6,732 nucleotides of DNA from Pseudomonadota bacterium. Its GTDB lineage: Bacteria; Pseudomonadota; Alphaproteobacteria; Rhizobiales; Rhizobiaceae. Location: assembly GCA_023416545.1 (NCBI GenBank), contig JAEZHO010000428.1, forward strand, positions 1-6,732, read 5' to 3'. Shown here piece by piece: positions 1 through 6,732 of the stretch. The notes under the pieces are model-generated. The model was not told where the DNA came from. It searched no databases and was given only the letters and a program-made list of their open reading frames with translations. Position 1 is the stretch's first letter; every line of letters starts with the position of its first letter. The translations under genes were made by a program, and so were the position numbers.

Positions 1-27
1 TCACATCTAGTTTACCTGCACCACTCC

Positions 28-52
28 GGAACCATGGCTTGGCCCTCGGGTT
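28..52 (+). promoter_or_regulatory. EcfG/RpoE2-type general stress promoter
   Basis: GGAAC at 28-32 is followed by exactly 18 bases and then TT at 51-52. This matches the GGAAC-N18/19-TT pattern known for RpoE2 (EcfG), the extracytoplasmic sigma factor of the general stress response in Sinorhizobium and relatives. Transcription would begin a few bases after the TT, near 58-60, giving a 5' leader of about 45 nt before the start codon at 105. The match and its placement are read directly from the sequence. Use by RpoE2 is inferred. No similar pair was noticed in front of the other genes in the window. Confidence 0.66.
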
Positions 53-104
53 AGATCGCTGTCCCTTGCACACGCGAAACGACAACCCAACAAGGAGCTT
101 TCTC

Positions 105-863
105 ATGGCCAAGCGCATACTTTCCGTTCTTCTCCTCTCTGCTGCATTTCCGATGGCGGCGATGGCACAGACCGCAGCCGGCCAATCCGGCACGACGATC
201 ACCAATCCGGGCAGTGCCGCAGACCAGAATGCCCAGGATGCGACGACGCCGAAACCGATGGACCAGTCGGCTGACGCCAGCGCCACGACCGAAGGTCCAT
301 TCGTCACGGTGCCGGAAACCGGCGCATGGCGCGTCAGCGACTTCGAGGGCAAATCGGTCTACGGCGCTGATGGCGAGAGCATAGGCGAGATCAACGACGT
401 GCTCGTCAGCCAGGACGGCTCCGTGAATGCCGTGATCATCGGGGTCGGCGGCTTCCTCGGGATCGGCGAGAAGGACGTCGCCGTGGACATCAGCGCGCTG
501 GAGCTTGGCCCGGGCGCCACGCAGGCCGAGGCAGACCAGGTCTCGAAGTCCAATCCGGCAGCCGCGCCGGGCAGTGTTTCGGGAGAAACCACTGCCGCGA
601 CCGGTACCGCCACCGGTACGACGCCTCCGGCCGCCGGCACGACCGGCACGGATACGGCGATGACCAACAATAGCGGCACCACCGGCACAGGCATGCCCGC
701 AACCGGGAACGACCAGATGGCCGAAGCGACCAGCGAAAGCGGTGCCATCATGATCGGCGAGGACGGCCTGCCGGAGCGGATCGTCGTCAACGTCACCCGG
801 CAGCAGCTCGAGGATGCCCCGGCCTTCGAGGGCCTGCGCACGGAGACCCAGGGACAGCAGTAA
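105..863 (+). CDS. Exported PRC-barrel domain protein with low-complexity insert
   Basis: A 252-residue protein. The ATG at 105 is chosen because AAGGAG lies 7 bases upstream (92-97) and because it starts directly with a signal peptide: MAKR, a hydrophobic run of about residues 5-19, and likely cleavage after AMA at 19-21. An upstream TTG at 39 would lie inside the promoter and bury the signal. Residues about 75-132 are a PRC-barrel half (WRVSDFEGKSVY, then the hallmark GVGGFLGIGEKDVAV at 113-127). Residues about 138-212 are Ala/Thr/Gly/Ser-rich with no predicted fold, and residues about 222-245 (LPERIVVNVTRQQLEDAP) resemble the usual end of the domain. It is probably periplasmic or envelope-associated. 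PRC-barrels are known as binding or assembly modules; no enzyme activity is implied. It has its own stress-type promoter and is the only rightward gene here. Family call is firm; precise role unknown. Confidence 0.9.
   Translation: MAKRILSVLLLSAAFPMAAMAQTAAGQSGTTITNPGSAADQNAQDATTPKPMDQSADASATTEGPFVTVPETGAWRVSDFEGKSVYGADGESIGEINDVLVSQDGSVNAVIIGVGGFLGIGEKDVAVDISALELGPGATQAEADQVSKSNPAAAPGSVSGETTAATGTATGTTPPAAGTTGTDTAMTNNSGTTGTGMPATGNDQMAEATSESGAIMIGEDGLPERIVVNVTRQQLEDAPAFEGLRTETQGQQ
598..690 (+). repeat. Short ACCGG(T/C)AC repeats encoding a Thr/Gly-rich linker
   Basis: The octamer ACCGGTAC or ACCGGCAC recurs several times in this stretch at irregular spacing, with related ACCGGCA units. It encodes TGT-type tripeptides (for example ATGTATGTT, then GTTGTGM). 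The repeat is coding and lies in the middle of the PRC-barrel gene. Such tracts change length easily by slippage or recombination, so length variation between strains is likely. That last point is inference. Confidence 0.6.
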
Positions 864-886
864 AGACCGGTTTCCCCCGGCCAAAG

Positions 887-920
887 AAATCCCCCGCGGC
901 ATCCGTCGCGGGGGATTTTT
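887..920 (+). terminator. Bidirectional intrinsic terminator between convergent genes
   Basis: A 12-bp perfect stem (887-898 with 907-918, core CCCCCGCG/CGCGGGGG) with an 8-nt loop ends in TTTTT at 916-920. It begins 24 bases after the stop codon of the PRC-barrel gene. Read on the other strand, the same stem is followed by a T-rich run, so it can also end the leftward DUF922 gene, whose stop codon is at 927-929. Confidence 0.88.
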
Positions 921-926
921 CGATGA

Positions 927-1610
927 TCAGTAATCGGGGGTGTTGACGAGCGCGAGGATAAGCTGGTGGACCGCGCCTCCCTCCGTCAGTTCGACGGCGT
1001 CGAATTCGCGCGACAGGCGGACCCGCTCGTCGGAGAATTCCTTGAGCCTCGCCTGGAGTTTTTGGCGCACCTTCTGGCATTTCGGGTCGCCTTCGGCGGC
1101 CAGCCCGCGACTGAACGCCTCTATGTCCCGCACCATGTCGATGATCTGCGCGCCGTGCACCCGCTCGTGCTTCTCGACGCCCTCGATAAATCGCTTCCAC
1201 TTGGCGGCGACCACCGGCGGCAGGCCGGAAGGGGCCTTCGGCAGCGTGTAGGTGATGACGAGCTTCGGCTTGGCGACGGCGAGTATGCAGGAACCGTCGG
1301 GCTGGGGGCGATAGTCCCGCGTCCAGGTGAGCTTGAACCCGGTGATCGCCACGGCCTGCCCGACGCCGGCCGCAGGGCCCCGGTCGCCGATCGAGCGGTA
1401 GAGATCGATACCGGTCGTGCCGCGGACCGAATAGGTCTTCACCTGTTCCAGCGGCTGCCAGTGCTCGGCGGGAGGCAATGGCGCAGGCGGAAAGGCGACG
1501 GCCGAAGATGACGGAGCAGGTTCGGCACTTGCTGCACCAGCGGCAATGAAGACCGCCATCAGGCAGGCGGCAGCAGCAAATGACTTTCGGGGAGAAGCAA
1601 GGAAGGACAT
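927..1610 (-). CDS. Secreted DUF922-family putative zinc-dependent protease
   Basis: A 227-residue protein starting at the ATG at 1610-1608, with AGGG 7 bases upstream as a modest ribosome binding site. Residues 1-29 form a signal peptide: a basic start, a hydrophobic stretch at about 11-27, and likely cleavage after ASA. A short Pro/Ala/Ser-rich linker follows. The body carries HERVH at 148-152, an HExxH zinc-protease signature inside EKHERVHG, in the context typical of DUF922 proteins. Two cysteines in the mature part (108 and 178) could form a disulfide, which suits the periplasm. Residues about 177-205 are a charged helix. DUF922 proteins are predicted, not generally proven, metalloproteases; substrate and pathway are unknown. 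The gene converges on the PRC-barrel gene and ends at their shared terminator. The 104-base gap to the preceding leftward gene holds a GC hairpin but no convincing promoter. Confidence 0.85.
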   Translation of the reverse strand: MSFLASPRKSFAAAACLMAVFIAAGAASAEPAPSSSAVAFPPAPLPPAEHWQPLEQVKTYSVRGTTGIDLYRSIGDRGPAAGVGQAVAITGFKLTWTRDYRPQPDGSCILAVAKPKLVITYTLPKAPSGLPPVVAAKWKRFIEGVEKHERVHGAQIIDMVRDIEAFSRGLAAEGDPKCQKVRQKLQARLKEFSDERVRLSREFDAVELTEGGAVHQLILALVNTPDY

Positions 1611-1672
1611 GGTGCGACCCTAGGCGAGAGCCGCGGAAGAGAAAAGGGGAAGGTGGCTTCCGGCTCTGCAGA

Positions 1673-1689
1673 CCCCGCAAAAGGCGGGG
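1673..1689 (-). other. GC-rich hairpin between two leftward genes
   Basis: CCCCGC at 1673-1678 and GCGGGG at 1684-1689 form a perfect 6-bp stem with a 5-nt loop, which reads CTTTT on the transcribed (minus) strand. It lies 25 bases past the stop codon of the 90-residue gene. No run of T follows the stem on the minus strand, so it is a weak terminator candidate at best. It may be an attenuator or simply a GC-rich accident. Confidence 0.35.
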
Positions 1690-1714
1690 CGAGTGGATGG
1701 CGAACCTGCTCCGC

Positions 1715-1987
1715 TCATTCGCCTTCGATATCGTCGAGCTTTCCAACGAGCCGCTGCAATTGCGGGGTGGCGGCCGGGCCCTGGTCGTCCAGGGAAAGCT
1801 TGAGCAGGTTTCGGTCGTCCACCTTGAACAGATACCAGTCGATCAGCGCCGCCGCGATGTCCGACGCAGAATCCGTTCCGGCGTCCACGCCGTTCTCGTC
1901 GCACCAGGCTGAGAGGAAGCGTTGCAGGAGCTCGAGGTCCTGGGGCGCAAGCGGAACGGCCGACGGTGTTTCCTTCTGTTGCATCAT
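1715..1987 (-). CDS. Uncharacterised acidic 90-residue protein
   Basis: I do not recognise a named family. The protein is small, acidic and cytoplasmic-looking: no signal peptide or membrane segment, one cysteine (29), and a predicted helical core at about residues 16-65 including LQRFLSAWCDENG and AALIDWYLFKVDD. The C-terminal third is DDQG-rich, then LVGKLDDIEGE. The general pattern (a helix with W-C/D-E followed by an ALI-W/L-F-G helix) recalls short hypothetical proteins of rhizobia, but I cannot name one. The start is uncertain: tandem ATGs at 1987 and 1984 have only a weak GGATCGGG upstream, and the frame stays open to a TTG at 2062 that also lacks a clear Shine-Dalgarno. I prefer the ATG. 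Codon use resembles the neighbouring genes. Confidence 0.62.
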   Translation of the reverse strand: MMQQKETPSAVPLAPQDLELLQRFLSAWCDENGVDAGTDSASDIAAALIDWYLFKVDDRNLLKLSLDDQGPAATPQLQRLVGKLDDIEGE

Positions 1988-2223
1988 GTGGCGTACCCGA
2001 TCCGTAGCGTTCTCCGGCGAGGCGCCAAGAAAGCGACAGCCGTCGGAGAAAGAACTACGCAAGGTGCATGGAGGTTTCGTGGGGCGTGGGCAGAAATTGC
2101 CAAAGGATGCACAGGCGATGTTTAACCGCCGATAATTGCGCCGTGAAGGATACGGATGGCGCTCAGGTCGCAGGCAAGACGTCTGACGGCGGGCGGTTCA
2201 GTCGCGTGTTCGTGCGTCGGCGA
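1988..2223. other. Gene-free stretch, no clear signal
   Basis: This 236-base gap separates the 90-residue gene from the small membrane protein gene. I looked for small genes, RNA-like hairpins and promoters on both strands and found nothing convincing: no TTGAC-type -35 with a good -10, no GGAAC element, and no stem with a T-run. It probably holds the promoter of the 90-residue gene and the 3' end of the upstream transcript. Confidence 0.4.
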
Positions 2224-2361
2224 TCAGCCGATCAGCCAGGAGATTGTTCCGCCAAGCACGGCGAATACGAGGATGAGCGCGATAATGCGGCCCGTACCGG
2301 ACTGCGAGTCGACGTCGAAGGCCTTGTCCCAAAGCCCACTTCCGCTGTGATCTTCTTCCAT
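2224..2361 (-). CDS. Small single-pass membrane protein, 45 residues
   Basis: A short gene easily missed by length cutoffs. It starts at the ATG at 2361-2359 with AGGAG (2371-2375) 9 bases upstream, the clearest ribosome binding site in this part of the window, and ends with TGA at 2226-2224. The N-terminal half is acidic and polar (MEEDHSGSGLWDKAFDVDS). A single Arg25 then leads into one hydrophobic segment, residues 26-44 (IIALILVFAVLGGTISWLI), which reaches almost to the C-terminus. This resembles a tail-anchored small protein, with the acidic half probably on one face of the inner membrane. No family is recognised. It may be expressed with the genes upstream (a gap of 98 bases to the 68-residue gene). 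Such proteins often modulate a larger membrane partner; here that is only a guess. Confidence 0.72.
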   Translation of the reverse strand: MEEDHSGSGLWDKAFDVDSQSGTGRIIALILVFAVLGGTISWLIG

Positions 2362-2459
2362 GTCCAAGGTCTCCTGTTGCGCAATCCTGGATGGCTACCA
2401 GCCTGTCAGGCGGCGCGCGTGTCGAAGAATGTCGGACCGCCGTCGCGCCTGCCGGCCGC

Positions 2460-2666
2460 TTACGCAGACGCCTTGCGGCCGCGCTTGCGCGGTGCGGGTT
2501 CCGGTTGCGACTGCGCAAGACGCAGGGCCTTCAACCGTTCGGTCTTGCTCTCACGCGCTGCCGTTTCCGCGGCGAGGATATCGCGGACGACGGAATTGGT
2601 CTGTTCCGCCTTTGCCTGGGCCGAAAGCTTCGTCGGCTTGAAGATTTCTTCTGTGGGGGCAGTCAT
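2460..2666 (-). CDS. Uncharacterised basic 68-residue protein downstream of rpsU
   Basis: Starts at the ATG at 2666-2664 with AGAGGA (2673-2678) 6 bases upstream. The same frame is open upstream to 2822, but that part overlaps rpsU and reads as out-of-frame sequence, so the short form is chosen. The protein has no signal peptide. Residues about 14-52 are a charged, Ala-rich helix (KLSAQAKAEQTNSVV, then RDILAAETAARESK), and the C-terminus is strongly basic (PRKRGRKASA, 59-68), suggesting contact with nucleic acid or ribosomes. I recognise no named domain. It lies 61 bases after rpsU with no terminator containing a T-run between them, so co-transcription with rpsU is likely. A ribosome-linked role is an inference from position and charge only. 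Confidence 0.75.
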   Translation of the reverse strand: MTAPTEEIFKPTKLSAQAKAEQTNSVVRDILAAETAARESKTERLKALRLAQSQPEPAPRKRGRKASA

Positions 2667-2687
2667 TGAATATCCTCTTGTTTGCGT

Positions 2688-2718
2688 CAGCGCAGACGCG
2701 GCCGCTGGGACCGCGCTG
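2688..2718 (-). other. GC-rich inverted repeat after rpsU
   Basis: CAGCGC at 2688-2693 can pair with GCGCTG at 2713-2718, enclosing further GC-rich pairing. It fills much of the short gap between rpsU and the next gene. It has no T-run on the minus strand, so it looks more like an intercistronic stabilising or processing hairpin than a terminator. It could be chance in GC-rich DNA. Confidence 0.3.
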
Positions 2719-2727
2719 TCTTTGTCA

Positions 2728-2970
2728 TCAGCGGCTACGGCCGACGACCTTCTTCTTTGGTGCGGGAAGCAATCCTTCGCGCTGGGCCTTCTTGCGGGCC
2801 AGCTTGCGTGCCCGGCGGACACCCTCTGCCTTCTCCCGCGCCCGCTTCTCGGAAGGCTTCTCGTAGGCGCTGCGCGCCCGCATCTCGCGGAAGAGACCTT
2901 CCCGCTGCATCTTCTTCTTCAGGACACGAAGGGCCTGATCGACGTTGTTGTCTCTGACGAGTACCTGCAA
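2728..2970 (-). CDS. rpsU: 30S ribosomal protein S21
   Basis: An 80-residue protein with the S21 signature from its first residues: MQVLVRDNNVDQALRVLKKK, then MQREGLFREMR, a YEKPSEKRAREK motif at about 36-47, and a long Arg/Lys-rich tail ending KKKVVGRSR. S21 binds the small ribosomal subunit near the anti-Shine-Dalgarno end of 16S rRNA and assists initiation. The start codon is TTG (2970-2968). It is supported by AAGGAG at 2977-2982, 6 bases upstream, by the exact fit of the family N-terminus, and by the absence of a nearby in-frame ATG. The length fits alphaproteobacterial S21, which is longer at the C-terminus than the E. coli form. It has its own leader and follows the cspA terminator, so it is probably transcribed separately from cspA. 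Alphaproteobacteria often carry more than one rpsU copy; whether this is the main one cannot be told here. Confidence 0.96.
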   Translation of the reverse strand: MQVLVRDNNVDQALRVLKKKMQREGLFREMRARSAYEKPSEKRAREKAEGVRRARKLARKKAQREGLLPAPKKKVVGRSR

Positions 2971-3113
2971 AAATATCTCCTTTCCGGCCAGTGGCCGTCA
3001 TTTCCCGAGCCGATGCACTCGGCTCTGCCCGTTACATGCAATCCCGCGGGGAGGCGGGTGATCCTGCCCCCGGGTCGTATAGCCACGTGCCAGCACACGG
3101 TGTGCACGCGACG
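2971..3113 (-). promoter_or_regulatory. Structured leader of rpsU
   Basis: The region between the cspA terminator and the rpsU start contains several inverted repeats. GCACAC-G-GTGTGC (3093-3105) is an operator-like 13-base palindrome. CCCGC/GCGGG pairs at 3043-3058. GAGCCGA/TCGGCTC (3007-3025) is a perfect 7-bp stem with a 5-nt loop. CGGCC/GGCCG (2985-2997) stands immediately upstream of the Shine-Dalgarno. A CTATAC at about 3079-3084 (minus strand) is a possible -10, but no good -35 accompanies it. The stems are seen directly; a regulatory role, such as feedback by S21, is inference. Confidence 0.45.
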
Positions 3114-3126
3114 TTTCCGCGAGGCG

Positions 3127-3159
3127 GAAAAACAAAAGGCCGGGACTGCTCCCGACCTT
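3127..3159 (-). terminator. Intrinsic terminator of cspA
   Basis: On the minus strand AAGGTCGGGA (3159-3150) pairs with TCCCGGCCTT (3145-3136), 10 bp with one G-T wobble, around a GCAG loop. TTGTTTTT follows directly. It lies about 60 bases past the cspA stop codon. A second perfect stem, TTTCCGC/GCGGAAA (3114-3130), begins inside the T-run. Confidence 0.88.
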
Positions 3160-3218
3160 CCACATCATCGCCTCAAGCGCGCCAGTACATCCGTGGTCGC
3201 GCGGAGCGATGAAATTCC

Positions 3219-3428
3219 TTAGGCGGCCTGCAGGTTGTCTGCAGAGCTCTTGCCCGAACGCTTGTCCTGGACGATGTCGTAGCTGATCTTCTGACCTTCG
3301 GTCAGGCCACGCATGCCTGCACGCTCAACGGCCGAAATGTGGACGAAAACGTCCTGGCTGCCGTTGTCGGGCTGGATGAAACCAAAGCCCTTGGTGCTGT
3401 TGAACCACTTTACGATACCTGTATTCAT
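3219..3428 (-). CDS. cspA: CspA-family cold shock protein
   Basis: A 69-residue single cold-shock-domain protein, the standard length. MNTGIVKWFNSTKGFGFIQPDNG carries the RNP1-type motif KGFGFI (13-18), and DVFVHIS (about 25-31) is RNP2. It binds single-stranded RNA and DNA and acts as an RNA chaperone in the cytoplasm. The start is the ATG at 3428-3426 with GAAGGA at 3436-3441; the longer open frame upstream is leader sequence. The C-terminus SGKSSADNLQAA is typical of rhizobial members. It is monocistronic by appearance: its own promoter (about 3552-3579), a leader of about 115 nt and a terminator. Genomes of this group carry several csp paralogues, so the symbol marks the family, and cold induction of this copy is not proven by sequence. 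Confidence 0.95.
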   Translation of the reverse strand: MNTGIVKWFNSTKGFGFIQPDNGSQDVFVHISAVERAGMRGLTEGQKISYDIVQDKRSGKSSADNLQAA

Positions 3429-3429
3429 A

Positions 3430-3447
3430 ACGATTTCCTTCAATCGT
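3430..3447 (-). promoter_or_regulatory. Hairpin presenting the cspA Shine-Dalgarno in its loop
   Basis: In the mRNA, ACGAUU and AAUCGU form a perfect 6-bp, A/U-rich stem whose 6-nt loop is exactly GAAGGA, the ribosome binding site. The stem ends one base before the AUG. A weak stem this close to the start would be sensitive to temperature or to RNA-chaperone binding. The pairing is seen in the sequence; the function is inferred. Confidence 0.5.
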
Positions 3448-3456
3448 GGGTGGGCC

Positions 3457-3472
3457 CGGTCGTTTCCGACCG
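3457..3472 (-). other. GAAA-tetraloop hairpin in the cspA leader
   Basis: CGGTCG-GAAA-CGACCG on the minus strand is a perfect 6-bp stem capped by a GNRA-type GAAA tetraloop, a very stable RNA motif. It lies about 28 bases upstream of the cspA start codon, just before the hairpin that carries the ribosome binding site. Confidence 0.6.
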
Positions 3473-3551
3473 ATCTAAAAATCGACATTGAGAGGAAATC
3501 TGAAACAGCCGTGGCTGAGGACAAAAGTCGCTAGCAAAGTTCGATAGCACT

Positions 3552-3579
3552 AACATAGTGTTTAATCGCACCCGAACAA
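3552..3579 (-). promoter_or_regulatory. Putative housekeeping promoter of cspA
   Basis: On the minus strand, CTTGTTC (TTGTTC at 3579-3574) is followed after 16 bases by TATGTT (3557-3552). These resemble the rhizobial housekeeping -35 (CTTGAC) and -10 (CTATAT-like) boxes; the -35 is imperfect. Initiation near 3545 would give a leader of about 115 nt, in keeping with the long leaders of cold shock genes. Confidence 0.5.
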
Positions 3580-3620
3580 GGCCCGGGGGAAAATAAATAC
3601 AGGCGTCGTCTTTCGAGGGC

Positions 3621-3648
3621 ATTGCCGGCCCCTTGCAGGGCCGGCAAT
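3621..3648 (-). terminator. Strong hairpin after gcvP, probable transcript end
   Basis: ATTGCCGGCCC (3621-3631) and GGGCCGGCAAT (3638-3648) form a perfect 11-bp stem with a 6-nt loop, starting 16 bases past the gcvP stop codon. No run of T follows on either strand. It may therefore protect the 3' end of the gcv mRNA or assist termination without being a classic intrinsic terminator. Confidence 0.6.
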
Positions 3649-3664
3649 TCTACATCCCGATATC

Positions 3665-6525
<2,861 letters not shown>

Positions 6526-6529
<4 letters not shown>

Positions 6530-6732
6530 CCGATGAGGTCCTTGTAGGCCGATTCGTCAAGCAAAGCATCGGCATCGGAAGGGTTCTTTAGCTTGAGCTT
6601 GAAGAACCAGCCCTTGCCCTGCGGATCGGAATTGACGATCGACGGGTCGTCGACGATGGCCTGGTTGACTTCCGTCACTTCGCCGTCGAGCGGACAATAG
6701 ACGTCCGATGCCGCCTTGACGCTCTCGACAGT
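6526..6732 (-). CDS. gcvH: Glycine cleavage system H protein, C-terminal part (cut by the window edge)
   Basis: The last 68 residues of the lipoyl carrier protein GcvH; the start lies beyond base 6732. The visible part begins TVESVKAASDVYCPLDGEV, where the lysine in ESVKA is the conserved lipoylation site (codon at about 6715-6717). It continues through the family pattern NSDPQGKGWFFKLK and ends ESAYKDLIG. GcvH shuttles the aminomethyl intermediate between GcvP and GcvT. Its TGA overlaps the gcvP ATG by 4 bases, the usual sign of one operon; gcvT would be expected further upstream. A cysteine in VYCPLDGE occupies a place where many family members have Ala or Ser, probably without effect. Confidence 0.97.

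Noticed and set aside
39..104. N-terminal extension of the PRC-barrel protein from a TTG at 39
   Set aside because: It overlaps the stress promoter, lacks a ribosome binding site and would hide the signal peptide.
51..902. Open frame of 283 codons antisense to the PRC-barrel gene
   Set aside because: Arg/Gly-rich shadow translation that crosses into the shared terminator; the sense gene has signal peptide, domain and ribosome binding site.
2407..2451. CAGGCG/CGCCTG inverted repeat after the 68-residue gene as a terminator
   Set aside because: The stem is short, the loop is long and no T-run follows; such pairs are common by chance at this GC content.
2198..2518. 106-codon minus-strand frame overlapping the 45-residue membrane protein
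   Set aside because: It is in another frame, lacks a ribosome binding site, is Arg-rich, and overlaps both better-supported small genes.
3078..3093. TGGCACG-like sequence on the minus strand as a sigma-54 promoter for rpsU
   Set aside because: The -24 part matches, but the required GC of the -12 element is missing (TATAC in place of TTGCA).
2068..3222. Open frame of 384 codons on the plus strand across rpsU and the small genes
   Set aside because: It runs antisense over three well-supported genes, has low-complexity shadow composition and no domain or good ribosome binding site.

Overview
The window is a compact, GC-rich stretch of core-type chromosome from an alphaproteobacterium, most likely a member of the Rhizobiaceae (Sinorhizobium/Ensifer, Rhizobium, Shinella or a close relative). 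Three things point there: the glycine decarboxylase is very close to rhizobial GcvP as I remember it, the MNTG-type cold shock protein and the S21 sequence fit, and the first gene has an EcfG/RpoE2-type promoter. I see no insertion sequence, phage, CRISPR or tRNA sequence, and no sign of recent transfer.

Layout: one gene reads rightward, an exported PRC-barrel protein (105-863) behind a GGAAC-N18-TT general-stress promoter. Everything else reads leftward. In transcription order, from the right edge: the 3' part of gcvH, overlapping gcvP by 4 bases (glycine cleavage system); a strong hairpin; cspA with a structured leader of about 115 nt and its own terminator; rpsU (ribosomal protein S21, TTG start) behind a hairpin-rich leader; an uncharacterised basic 68-residue protein; a 45-residue single-pass membrane protein that an ordinary length cutoff would miss; an uncharacterised acidic 90-residue protein; and a secreted DUF922-type putative zinc protease. 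This last gene converges on the PRC-barrel gene, and the two share a bidirectional terminator at 887-920.

How the genes work together: GcvP and GcvH belong to one enzyme complex that breaks down glycine and feeds one-carbon units into folate metabolism. CspA (RNA chaperone) and S21 (translation initiation) are growth- and temperature-linked functions standing side by side, each with its own leader. The small genes after rpsU are on the same strand with gaps of about 60-240 nt and may be partly read from the rpsU promoter. The PRC-barrel protein looks like a general-stress envelope protein. No gene-free stretch exceeds 300 bases; the longest are 2971-3218, 3429-3664 and 1988-2223, and they hold leaders, hairpins and promoters, except 1988-2223, where I found nothing convincing.

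I did not find an obvious new multi-gene system. The items most worth following up are the stress promoter, the hairpin that presents the cspA Shine-Dalgarno sequence in its loop, the rpsU leader, and the unannotated small proteins.
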